Positions 53,767 to 64,000 of a DNA stretch of 64,000 nt are shown here, piece by piece. Within the stretch, counting starts at the first letter, position 1; each line of letters starts with the position of its first letter. A program made the position numbers and the translations under genes. Below the pieces are notes generated by a model that was given only the letters and a program-made list of their open reading frames with translations, had not been told where the DNA came from and did no database searches. Origin of the DNA: Herpomyces periplanetae (lineage: Eukaryota; Ascomycota; Laboulbeniomycetes; Herpomycetales; Herpomycetaceae); NCBI GenBank assembly GCA_009733715.1, contig WMKJ01000023.1, positions 62,001 through 126,000 of the forward strand, in the 5' to 3' direction.

Positions 53767-56044
53767 TCACTTTAATTGTTCAAAGGCCTTCTGTATTGGG
53801 CTGTGCAATGGCTTGACATCTTTCCAAAAGTTAACCGTAGCAAGAGCTCGTTTCATTATACCTTCGGGTGTAAATTCAAACTTTTCGTAAAGTTTCTTAT
53901 ACGGCCCGCTTGCGCCAAACCGGTCTAACCCAAACTGCTCATGACTATACTTTTGCCAACCTAAAGTTGTCATGACTTCCACACTCAAAGTTGGAACACC
54001 TGGTTTCAGAACTGATAGTTTATACTCCATGGGTTGAGCATCGAATACAAATGTACACGGTAAACTGACAACTCGTGCTGGTGTGCCATTGGCCTCAAGA
54101 AGTTTAGCAGCATCTATACAGATAGATACTTCAGATCCAGTGCTAACCAAAGCAACTACAGCCTTCTCATTCTCATAAACGATGTATCCACCTTTAATAG
54201 TATTTTCAATGCTCGAATTTTCTAAATGAGGAAGATTCTGGCGTGTTAACGCAATAATACTAGGTGTAGTTGATGTTGATAAAGCTTTGTAGTAAGCTCC
54301 CGAAGTTTCATTTCCGTCAGCCGGACGCCAAACCATCATGTTTGGCAACGCACGAAAGTGAGCAAGAGTCTCAATTGGTTGGTGAGTTGGTCCATCTTCT
54401 CCTAAACCAATACTATCATGAGTTGCAATATAAATTACTCTCAAGTGAGATAGTGCAGATAATCTCACAGCACCAGCAGCGTATGAAACAAAATTTAGAA
54501 ACGTTCCTCCAGCGGGAATAAGCATTCCATACGCAGACATTCCGTTCATGATTGCTGACATACCATGTTCACGAACTCCATATCTCATATACCGCCCACT
54601 CCAGTCACCTAAGCCTGTTTTCGGACATTGAAAATCTACTGCCTCTTTCCAACGTGTATTATTGGAGCCAGTTAAGTCAGCTGACCCGCTGATAAATTCA
54701 GGTAAAACTGAATGAATTGCTTCAATGACAGCTTCACTAAGCTTCCGAGTTGCTTGAGGTGGATCCGAAGGTTTATAAACGGGTAAAGACTTTGCCCAAT
54801 TGTCAGGGAGTTTGTTTTCTAAGCGGCGCTTGAACTCTTTATACAAGTCTGGATACTCTTTGGAATACCTTTCTAAAAGTGAATTCCATATATGCTCATC
54901 CTTCGCATCGGATTCTGCTTTCTCATGACATAGCTTATACACTTCCGGCGGAACAACAAAGGTATCCTTGGGATTAAAGCCAAATTTTACCTTAACTTGG
55001 TAAGTATCTTCATCTTTGAGGGGGTTACCGTGAACGTCGTGTGTGCCTTGAAGTTCAGATCCAAAGCCAATTGTTGTGGTTAACCTAATAAGACTTGGTC
55101 TATCGGTAACATCTTTAGCTGTTTGGATGGCTTTTTGAATGGCAGCCAAGTCGTCGTTTCCATCTTTAACCCAAAGAGTGTGCCAACCGTAAGATTCAAA
55201 GCGTAACAAGGTATCGTCGGTAAAAGAAACGGCAGTGTCGCCATCTAGAAGGTAAAATAGACAGTATTAGCGGGTGACGTGTGAATTACAGGTATAAAAT
55301 TAGACATCTTACCAATTGAAACATGGTTATCGTCGTAGATAGCTATCAAGTTGCCCAATCTTAGATGGCCGGCTAAACTGATAGCTTCAGCAGAAACTCC
55401 TTCCATTAGGCAACCATCACCTAAAAATACGTAAGTATGATTTGTAATTAGGTCGTAGTTTGGCCTGTTGAAAACAGCACTAAGATGTTGTTGGGCAATA
55501 GCTAGCCCGACTGCATTAGCAATTCCTTGACCTAAAGGACCCGTGGTAACTTCAATTCCTGGAGTGTCATGAAGCTCGGGATGACCGGGAGTGATAGAGC
55601 CGAGTTGCTAGAGAAAAACATTGGATGATTCATGTATGGATAAGTTTTTATGTACTGGTACAATCACAGTAATGCGTATATGTAAAACTTACACGAAATT
55701 GTTTTAAATCATCCATGGTTACAGCGTAACCATATAGATGAAGAATAGCATACTGGAGCATGCAAGAATGCCCATTTGAAAGGACAAAACGATCTCGATT
55801 AATCCAGTGGGGATTTTTAGGATTAAATTTCATGAAACGATTAAATAAAACGTGAGCAACCGGTGCCAGACCCATGGGAGCACCCGGATGACCCGAATTA
55901 GCTTTTCTTGTAGCATCGACCTAATAAATCACTCAGTCAATCTATTCGAAGACAATATCAAGAGGTGGAAAATCTTTGATAAAGACTTACTGCAAGGAGT
56001 CGGATTGTGTTAACTGTCACTTGATCTACTTTAGAATAAGACAT
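53767..56044 (-). CDS. TKL1: Transketolase
   Basis: A thiamine-diphosphate enzyme of the non-oxidative pentose phosphate pathway, cytosolic. Exons are 56044-55991, 55920-55693, 55607-55313 and 55244-53767 (684 residues, as in yeast). It starts [18 protein letters not shown]. The first domain has [32 protein letters not shown] and the TPP motif GDGCLMEG, with the distal Asn in IAIYDDNH. The second domain has [20 protein letters not shown] with the catalytic Glu, [18 protein letters not shown] and [16 protein letters not shown]. The C-terminal domain is complete. Donors are GTAAGT, GTAAGT and GTAAGA, with phases 0, 0 and 1. No motif is missing. Confidence 0.98.
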
Positions 56045-57029
56045 TTTGAGAAATAAATCACTGTATGGTTACCAATTCAAAACGACCAAACAAGTCTTAA
56101 AGCAAACTTTCCTAAAAGCTTTTTGATTAAACTTTTTGAATAAAGTTTTTGAATAAAGTTTTTTCAAAAGGATTCAAATTTCAAAATATATCATTAAGTA
56201 TGTAATGACTAATCCCTTTTTGCATGAATAGCCTACGTCATCAATGATAAAGTACGTGTCATGTGATAAACGAGACAAGTGGCGCGGAGGACGGTACCCA
56301 CAGTGCTGATACTGGCACTGGCACCGGCATGGGCATTAGCTTCGATTCTAGTACTCCCGCTCCAATGGCAGAAAAACTCGTTAATCTAATATTACTGCTA
56401 TGGTAGTACCAGTATCTGCAACTCCAGCTCAAATACTAATTCTACCGCTATCCTGATGCGCTTATCCTTAATCCCCCATAATACTCAGTCCATCACACAC
56501 TTATAACTACTGCTGGTCTCTTACATCGTAAATCATCTTGCGCCGTTAAAAAAATCCCGAAATTCACACCGCATTTGTCGATCTGGGGTAATCTGTCTCA
56601 GTAACGTTTCCCCTTTCCTCGTAACTCTTTTCACCTATACACCTCTGGTTTAACCTTACTCCAGATAAGCTTTACTAGACGAGAATTGGGGCTGTTTTAC
56701 CTAAAAGTTCACGACTCGTTTTTCAACATTAATGCTTAAAAAAATACGCGACGGAAAAAAACCACCACACTTGTTTCCAAACCTGATAGTTCATCTTACG
56801 ATATTAAAAGCAAATTTGAGTAATTTAAACATTCCTAATTAAAAATCGACGATGATTTGACGCATTAAAACTTTGTATTAGTATGTGGGTAGAAAATAAA
56901 TAAAACATCCCGAACCAATTGAGCTGGTTAAACAGAAACAAAAGAGGTATATATGTATGCTACAAAATGGCAAAGCTAACAAAATATGACACTGAAATCG
57001 CAAACATTACTCTAAATATATAATTCTAA
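56045..57029. other. TKL1 upstream region
   Basis: About 985 bp. A repetitive GGCACTGGCACCGGCATGGGC-like patch (near 56310-56335) and CT-rich sequence (56580-56660) are visible. No reading frame or RNA gene that I can support. Confidence 0.55.
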
Positions 57030-59069
57030 CTACTGGTTATTGGGATACCGACTAGGTAGCGGAGAAAAATTTATACGAGCAGTCTCAAAGTCAACAAACA
57101 GCTCCGGTCCAAGTTCATTTATAACATTCGTGACATCAGTTGCCAATGCCTTTCTGCGAGCACGAAGCTTCGAAAGAACGTTCCCTGATGTTGGGCTCAA
57201 AGCTATTACAAGCGGTCGTATCGACTTGAGAATATCCATGCCAACCTCACCGAACCTCAAAGCCGCATACATGAGAGCAGGAATCCCAATTACTCCATAG
57301 CAAACAACATTTAACACTGTCATGGATTCAGGAACAAAACCTTGAATTCTATTTTTCATAGTCCACCATGCCAATAAACTCAAGAGGAAAATATATAAAG
57401 CTGGCACAAGAGCTATCGCCACTAGAAGTTTCCATGTAGCGATGACATCAAGACCTTGAACTTTTACGGATGAACTCGCTAAAGCTTCACGCGATTTTTT
57501 AATTGAAATAGCCTTACTAGCAACAAGAACCGGGGAAAAAAGAATTAGTCCGGGCAATACAGCCGCCGATAGAACAATTAACTCCACTACCCGCGTAATT
57601 AGTGTAATGACAACATCAAGTTTAGATAACTTTGCATATTCAACTTGGTGATCACGAAGATTTAACTGGTTTAGCTGTTTGTTATATGATAAAACCGACT
57701 TTCTTAGATGTATAATCCGTGGGTCATTTTTGTACTTATTATACCCTTTTACAAGTCTCCGATTGAGTTCCACTATCAGGGTTAACGGTAGCCGTTTACT
57801 CTGATGATTGTACAAACGTCGTACAGCTTGTATAAGCTAAAATGTCAAAAAGTTAACCTGATTTACAGCAATGATAAAACTGAAAAGCAATCCCGAGTTA
57901 ATTATACATACCATTAAAGTTTCATAATCGGGGCAAGTAACCGTTACGGCTACCAATGCTTGATATATTATATCAAGTAATTTTCCCACGGCTTCTCTTT
58001 TGTCCCCCGATTTGTACATTTCGACTAATTCACCAGGAACTTCAATTGGTGTACCGAATTCGACAACTGCTCTTGATCTAAATTTATGAGCGTTAAAATA
58101 ATTCATACCGCATGGAATAATTTTAAGATTATTATTCTGGTTTTTAGACAATGCATCCAATGCCATTATAGCAACACCCGCTTATATTAAAAGTTAGTCC
58201 CGTAAGCATCACAGAAACTTAAAGAAATTCCAACTAGGTTAAATGTAGCATTGATGAAAAAACAATATACCCTTTAACGGCAGTAATTCCGTTCTATCAT
58301 GACTACCTCCCTCGGGAAAAATACCAACACAACCACCTTCATTGAGCTTCTGACAGACAGCTGCGTATAACTGAGTCTGATCAACTTTTGGGGCAACTTT
58401 GAATTCAACACCTAGTGTATCCGATGAGTTATTGACATCATGAGACTGTAGCAGAGGTGTTTTATCGGATGTTTGATCAAATGAAGCAGAGGCAGGTACT
58501 GTAAGCAATGATATCACATCCGATTCAAAAGGTTTCTTTATACGAACTTCATGAGGCCCGCAAATATAATCAATGACAGCAGTAACAGAGGTTCTTACTG
58601 ATTTTTTGATAACGAGTAAACCACCAATTTGAAAGTCCGAAGACTCAAAATCAGTTCCAATTCCACGAATTAAACAAGGATCTTTTATGGGCTCTGGGAG
58701 GTAAATTCTTCCAGGAACCGATTTAGTACTGTCCAAAGCACGTCCTACACCAATAGCACCGCACTGCTTGGCGCATGTACCAATAAATTTGCGACGCATA
58801 GACTTTTCAGCCGTTAGGAAACTCACTGAACGTTTTGCTTCTTTGAGAATAATTTCAATTAGAATTACTGAATCAACGAATTGATTGGCGTGGGGTGCAG
58901 CCACGAATATTAAGGGTCCTTTCCGGGGAATTTTCCATGAGCTACGAGGTTTAATTTCCCGAAAAAATAAGTCTAATATAATTGTGAAAAGCCATATTAA
59001 CACACGAGCCAGAACCGTATATCCTTCTTTGGGTTGAGACTTTTGACCCTTTGGATTAGCAGACGACAT
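57030..59069 (-). CDS. GPT2: Glycerol-3-phosphate 1-O-acyltransferase (Sct1/Gpt2 type)
   Basis: Makes lysophosphatidic acid, the first step of glycerolipid synthesis, at the ER. Exons are 59069-58271, 58180-57912 and 57836-57030 (624 residues). Near residues 55-62 is APHANQFVD, the acyltransferase motif I in its fungal form. GRALDS, a long insert and FPEGGSHDRTELLPLKGI (motif III) follow. The join gives KGAGVAIMALDAL, then IIPCGMNYFNAHKFRSRAVV (motif IV) and EFGTPIEVP. Four or so membrane spans follow (IVLSAAVLPGLILFSPVLVA, LVAIALVPALYIFLLSLLAW). Donors are GTATAT and GTATGT. It is shorter than yeast Sct1 and Gpt2 (about 750), mainly by lacking their long acidic tail. I cannot tell Sct1 from Gpt2. 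Confidence 0.92.
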
Positions 59070-60991
59070 TTTGGTGAGATGAGAACAGGGGCTTGGAGTG
59101 ATTCTTTCCTATTTTATAAAATTTGCTAACGGGTAAGTAAAATGTGTGCGGATGGGGGATTTATGATTAACATAAACTAGTAAGAAATATCGCAAAAAGC
59201 TTTAAACAATTAACCGAAAGAAAAATAATGTTTTAGTTGGTTGAGGGAAGGTGTATGGGAGAAAAAGCAGAATATTCCCATGGGTGATGAATATACAACT
59301 ATAATAAAAATTTTGGCCCAAGTAGTAAAAAAATACATTAACAATGTAGAGTGATCGATCAAAAATAAATAATTTATAAATGAGAATAACTCATCGAATT
59401 ATGTTAAATTTTTAATGTGCACAAGAGGAGATATAAAGATCACATGGAAGGAGGGTAAGAAAGGGAATGAAATGTGTTGAAAATTTACATCAATTTAAAT
59501 AATAATTTTATCCTTCGTAAACACGACACTCTTGAAAAATAATCACCCCCCAATCAACCAATTTGAAAACTTGACGAAATCTTTATCCATCAAGAAAATA
59601 TCAGAGTAAAACAAGTTTGAATTCCTTTCATCCCCGCGCGAACATCAACTCTTCACGGTTCCATCACGTGCACACCCTCGTCACACACACAGTGTCACGT
59701 GTCGTCTGTTTAGTGACGTCATGAAGGTGAAGACTATGGGTGAGTATGCCGTGAGGGTTTGTAGTGAATGAATGTGGGTGATTATCGGAGTGCCAGTACT
59801 CTGAAGTTGTTTAAAGATATTGTTTGATAATGGATTGGTAAATGAATTGGATTTGTGGGTGTGAATATGTATTCAAGTGAACTCAATTCTTTGCTACCAG
59901 TTTACTGATAAATTTATTTAAATGAACAAAAATTACGCCTAACAATTTGCTACTTTAATTCTAAACAAAAACTTAAAAATATGATTATGTGCACTATTTA
60001 TATATTATAGATTTGACGCAATTTTCCCTTGCTCAAATTAATTCTAATATTTCTTTGACATTGTGCATACACTAACTAACATATTGCTCAATCATCATGG
60101 AAAGTGTCCAAAATAGAGAAATATGCTTATTTACGTCATCAACCTTAGTTGTATAATTAATAAAGAATCAGGTGACTAAGCTGGACATTGGATTAGATAA
60201 GTCATGACAATTTAATCTCTGCTCTCACGTGAAATTGACAACTTTTCCAATAGAGCGTCAGAATGACTTAAGTCAAGGAGATAAAGTAATTAGTGTAAAT
60301 GAATTAATAAGACAAATGTCAGACAGGACATTACGCATTAACCCACCGGTAGGTAATACTTTGATTATTAATATACGTAATTTCTTATAATGACGTTAGT
60401 ATCGGAGACTAATGTGGGCGGCGGCTACATGCAGACTTTATTGGTACATCCTCGCAGAATTCACCCTAGTTGTTCATGGACGTTAGTAAGCGTAATAAAA
60501 GCAGTTAAAATCAGTTCAGGTTACGCAAATCTATAAAACGTAACCGCGTAGTTGCGTATAAAAAACCTATTCGTTATAGCTTAACTGGATTCTCTACCAG
60601 TAATAAATCAAGTGTACCTTTCTACTTTAAATTAAGTTTACATACGTTAATATTGCCTCGAGACTCGAGATTGTTTTTAATTCGTAGACATAAAAGAGCA
60701 TCATTTTGGACACTAAAATTCCTCACATCTCTAAATAAATTTACCACGATGCACAAAAACTAAAATATGCTTACCGCTCATTCCGTAAAAACCACTCTAT
60801 CCCTTCCACGCACGTGAGCCACCATATTAGTCAGAATATATCACGTGATGCATGGAAATGTCAAGTAGATGAGGGGTGCAATATTTACGAGAAACGGATA
60901 ACCGGATGATATATAACAGCAATTGGTTTATAAGATAATCAAGTTGTCATTGTAAATTTCATCAGGTAGTTTATCTTGTTATTCTTTGATC
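59070..60991. other. Long divergent promoter region
   Basis: Nearly 2 kb, AT-rich, between GPT2 and the orphan at 60992. CACGTG-like sites cluster near 59665-59705 (CACGTGCACA, GTCACGTGTCG) and near 60810-60845 (CACGTGAGCC, TCACGTGATG). Such E-box-like sites bind bHLH factors in fungi. No coding sequence or repeat identified. Confidence 0.45.
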
Positions 60992-62704
60992 ATGCCGCGA
61001 CCTAAACTTAGAAATCGTGGGAATAAGGCACCACAAATAAACGCATCAACTTCTCTTAAGATTGTCGAATCAACTGCTTCTCTTCATATTCCTTCTTCGT
61101 GTATACGAAATCGTACCTTACTGGATAATAGCTCGATAATTAGCAGTAAATCACTTTCCCAATCTATTAAAAAATCTCAGCGAAAGACTCGAAGGAAATT
61201 GAAATCAAATTCAGCATCATTATCACTACCGGCTACAGCTACACCAACCGAATCCAAGACAACTAATAAAAATGGTTCTTTAGTCCAATCTACTCCCTAC
61301 TCTGATCAATATCCTAAATCAACATCAGGATTATCTCCAAGTTTTGATGCACAAACCTCTGTTATACCTGAAACCCCAAAATCATTTTCTCCTTCGAACT
61401 CTAGGATTATACAAGTTCCATCTCAAAGTGCAGCTTCAACTTTACAAACATCCCGAACTTTACGTTCACAAGAACGCGCTAACCGTCAAACTACCCCCAT
61501 TGAAACTAACGTTATACTTGCGCATCATGAAGAATCAAGAGGTTCCCAAAGTATTTTGCAAAGTCGCGTTCCTGGATCAACGAATAAAGTTTCTGCGTAT
61601 CCAAATCATGATATTTCCGTTGTCACTTTGCAAAATTATAAAAGACGCCAAAGGCAACCTAGCTTTCTCCGATTAATTCAACAGTGCAATAGTGCTGGTC
61701 AATCAGATCTTCACGACTCCGAAGCTTTTGTGTCAACGCCGCAGGACGGTGCACATCATTTATGGCTTAATAATGTATCACATATTGACAGCGATATATT
61801 TGATAGTTCGGAAAATTTAGATTCCACCTACTTAACCCCTTCAAGGTCATACCAATGGAGTAGATCCCGGGAAAACACTTTAATTCCTGCTTCATCGCCT
61901 CCATTGCTAAACTCACCTCCTGCTCCCCCTCCTCCTCCTTTACCATTATCATCCCCATCGGCTCGTCATCAAATAACCGGTAACTCGAAAAATCAGAATG
62001 CTTCGGATGTATTAGTAATGCAGAATAAACTACATTCGCAACCTGAACGGATAAACCAATCAAACCCTCTTCATAGTGATACATTAGCATCACCCCTACC
62101 AAGTAGCGCTATCAATTCACTCAATACTTCTCCATCTGGACGTGATGGAAGTTGCCGTTTGAAAAATTCTATGGAATTCGATATTAATACATTACCTTCG
62201 AAATTAACCACGTCTATCCTTCAAAACCTTTTACCACGGCCTCGACGAATGGTGTATAAGAGATCAAACATGCGAGATTTTCAGGACGTCTCACTCATAC
62301 ATGAAGATTCATCAGACTGTGACACTAGATGGCGTATTAACCGAAGAACCGCAAAAGGCCAAGGGCCTAAAGCGCAACAAAAGACTGGCCACTCAACTGG
62401 TGTTTCAGCGGAGAAAAAGACCTATGCCCGCAAAAGTTTACGAGTTTTTAATTCTAGTGATTCTTTGGGGTCAACTAGCGAATATTCACAATCGAATGAA
62501 GGTCAATCGTTTCAAATAACATCAGCTCTGGAAAATCGTACTAATGTAACTGTCAATGCGCCCGCTGCAACTACCACCGCCATATCAGAAAGTACAAGTA
62601 GTAAAGAATTAAAACAAATGGCAAAGAAGTTTGCGCAAGTTGATGCATGGGAAATGGACTTTGAAAGTGTTAGTCAATCCCATGAAGATGAGTCAAGCTC
62701 TTAA
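60992..62704 (+). CDS. Orphan Ser-rich disordered nuclear-type protein
   Basis: One long open frame, 570 residues from the ATG at 60992 (an upstream TTG was ignored). The composition is dominated by Ser, Thr, Asn and Pro, with basic patches (KKSQRKTRRKLKS near residue 55, RPRRMVYKRSNMRD near 415) and a poly-Pro stretch near residue 315 ([15 protein letters not shown]). Many SP/TP sites (TPETP-like, SSPPLLNSP) suggest regulation by proline-directed kinases. The C terminus has KKTYARKSLRVFNSS and ends with MAKKFAQVDAWEMDFESVS before an acidic Ser tail. I recognise no domain with confidence. The end motif is loosely reminiscent of the C-terminal motif of sororin-type cohesin regulators. This is only a lead. 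Confidence 0.6.
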   Translation: MPRPKLRNRGNKAPQINASTSLKIVESTASLHIPSSCIRNRTLLDNSSIISSKSLSQSIKKSQRKTRRKLKSNSASLSLPATATPTESKTTNKNGSLVQSTPYSDQYPKSTSGLSPSFDAQTSVIPETPKSFSPSNSRIIQVPSQSAASTLQTSRTLRSQERANRQTTPIETNVILAHHEESRGSQSILQSRVPGSTNKVSAYPNHDISVVTLQNYKRRQRQPSFLRLIQQCNSAGQSDLHDSEAFVSTPQDGAHHLWLNNVSHIDSDIFDSSENLDSTYLTPSRSYQWSRSRENTLIPASSPPLLNSPPAPPPPPLPLSSPSARHQITGNSKNQNASDVLVMQNKLHSQPERINQSNPLHSDTLASPLPSSAINSLNTSPSGRDGSCRLKNSMEFDINTLPSKLTTSILQNLLPRPRRMVYKRSNMRDFQDVSLIHEDSSDCDTRWRINRRTAKGQGPKAQQKTGHSTGVSAEKKTYARKSLRVFNSSDSLGSTSEYSQSNEGQSFQITSALENRTNVTVNAPAATTTAISESTSSKELKQMAKKFAQVDAWEMDFESVSQSHEDESSS

Positions 62705-63485
62705 TTTGGTTACCGCTAGTCTGAGCTCCTTAAGCTCGATTTATGCATTTATTCGCAATTGACTGGCTGGAATTAAGCTAGCCGTCATGCTCTTCACGAT
62801 ATATTCGTTGTCTTCGCTCACATCAAATCACGTGTACAGACTTTTTCTCGTATTCGAAATATTTGGAATTTTACTGCATAAGTTCATATAGTTTCACCAG
62901 CTCTGATTTTACCAAACAACTCTTGGTTTAGCTTCTCTCAGTTATTAAAAATTCAAACACATTTAACCATTTCATCGAGTATAATTATTCATATAAATTA
63001 CCTGTACACTTTTTTGACTTTCATCAAACCGTGTAAAAAGGAATACTCCCTGTTGTATAATGTTAGCTCCATCTTGATTGATCTTATCCTCTCCGCTACT
63101 TTAAACCCAGTAACACTTAAACCTAGTAAATTGATATCTCCCAATCATATAAATTTTACATTGGAATACACAAATAATCACATTACCATTTTCTCTAATC
63201 ATTGTGCGCCAGTTGTCACCTTCAATGGGATTCTTCATCCTCAAAACTATCTAACTTCGTGGCCCTACGCCACATCAGCTAGCTGAATAATTTTCAGCCG
63301 CATGGATCACATGCTCTATTTTAGTAAGCGGGTTTAAGAAAACTGGAAATTTTCAAACTGTGTTTTCGGACGCCGTGGATTTGAGAAGTATAATAATTCA
63401 ATTTTTTAGTAAAATTATCATACTATGACTAGAATGATGTTGATTGAGATTTTTAAGTATGTAGTTTGTGATTGATACTACATAA
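62705..63485. other. Orphan-MTG2 interval
   Basis: Includes the 3' flank of the orphan gene and the MTG2 promoter. A plus-strand frame at 63014-63286 starts with a TTG and has no recognisable sequence. Nothing else supported. Confidence 0.5.
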
Positions 63486-64000
63486 ATGGCATACCGTTAT
63501 ATACTTGGATTAAATTGGCTTCTTAGGAGTAAAATTGGAACAGTTTCTGGTGCTAGAAGATTTTGTTATTCATTTGGGAACCTAGTGGAAGAATATACGC
63601 CAAACGCGAAATATAAGGATGAAAGTGGTTGTGTTGATACTAATTTGTCTAGATTGAATCCAAGTGCAGACTCGTATAATCAGATACCATTTCGTGATAC
63701 ATGTCTAATTAAAGTTCAGGCTGGATCAGGCGGTAATGGTTGTATTGCTTTTGCGAGGCATAAATATTTACCAGACGGTCCTCCGAGTGGTGGTGATGGA
63801 GGTTTCGGAGGATCAGTATTCATTAAAACTTCACTTCGTGAAACTTCACTCTATAATATATCAAGGAAGCATACAGTGACCGCGGGCAATGGAAGTAATG
63901 GAAAAGGTGATGATTGCAATGGAAAATGTGGTAAAAATGTTTTGATTGAAGTACCAGTGGGAACGGTGGTCAAAGAAATTTGGCGATGTGTACCATCTGG
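63486..64000 (+). CDS. MTG2: Mitochondrial Obg-family GTPase Mtg2 (cut by window end)
   Basis: Obg GTPases assist assembly of the large ribosomal subunit. Mtg2 is the mitochondrial one. Only the N-terminal 171 codons are visible, open at the right edge. It begins MAYRYILGLNWLLRSKIGTV, a plausible presequence. After about 75 residues comes the glycine-rich Obg fold: FRDTCLIKVQAGSGGNG, then CIAFARHKYLPDGPPSGGDG, GFGGSVFIKTS and GNGKGDD-like sequence, each typical of the domain. The GTPase domain must lie beyond 64000. The ATG at 63486 is the only in-frame start near the presequence. No intron is needed in the visible part. Confidence 0.93.
   Translation, partial: MAYRYILGLNWLLRSKIGTVSGARRFCYSFGNLVEEYTPNAKYKDESGCVDTNLSRLNPSADSYNQIPFRDTCLIKVQAGSGGNGCIAFARHKYLPDGPPSGGDGGFGGSVFIKTSLRETSLYNISRKHTVTAGNGSNGKGDDCNGKCGKNVLIEVPVGTVVKEIWRCVPS

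Overview
This is nuclear DNA of a fungus. The evidence is 29 confidently named protein-coding genes with fungal orthologues, short GT-AG introns (49 to 287 bp) with a CTAAC-type branch point near the acceptor, and two intron-containing nuclear tRNA genes. Mitochondrial respiratory complex I is encoded (NDUFB7), so this is not a Saccharomyces-type yeast. An APSES factor of the Mbp1 type, the fungal mitoribosomal protein mS26/Pet123, Asa1 and a CYSTM protein fit an ascomycete-like or other filamentous fungus. I cannot place it to class. Nothing is bacterial and there is no operon logic. Gene models below are my own splice inferences, checked by reading phase and family conservation.

Layout, left to right. 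1-8 kb: SPT3 (cut by the left edge), a CYSTM protein, indoleamine 2,3-dioxygenase (BNA2), the copper chaperone SCO1 and the mitochondrial DnaJ MDJ1. 9-13.6 kb is gene-poor, holding only a small SAP30. 13.6-19.3 kb: UBC9, argininosuccinate synthase (ARG1) and a PPX1/prune-type phosphoesterase, all on the minus strand. 20-25 kb: mitoribosomal mS26, an orphan predicted mitochondrial membrane protein and MBP1. 26-32 kb: EFM6, NDUFB7, an orphan, then the divergent ribosome-biogenesis pair NIP7/NOC3. 32.5-38.2 kb: a small cytochrome b5, ASA1 and EFL1 (minus strand). 39-45 kb: tRNA-Phe, PER1, DIC1, an LTR-like fossil, tRNA-Ala and OXA1. 45-59 kb: a SEP-domain protein, FBA1, gluconokinase, the branch-point-binding protein MSL5, transketolase and a glycerol-3-phosphate acyltransferase. 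61-64 kb: a disordered orphan, then MTG2 cut by the right edge.

Themes. Mitochondrial biogenesis is strongly represented (SCO1, MDJ1, mS26, NDUFB7, DIC1, OXA1, MTG2). 60S ribosome maturation is covered by NIP7, NOC3 and EFL1. Carbon metabolism by FBA1, gluconokinase and transketolase lies within 9 kb. The most unusual signals are at the RNA level: a 4-nt exon inside the ATP-binding motif of ARG1, a 24-nt exon in UBC9, 18- and 27-nt exons plus a GC-AG intron in FBA1, and recurrent donors with T at intron position +3, including GTTGG. A perfect 23-bp inverted repeat lies upstream of the cytochrome b5 gene. No previously undescribed multi-gene system was recognised.
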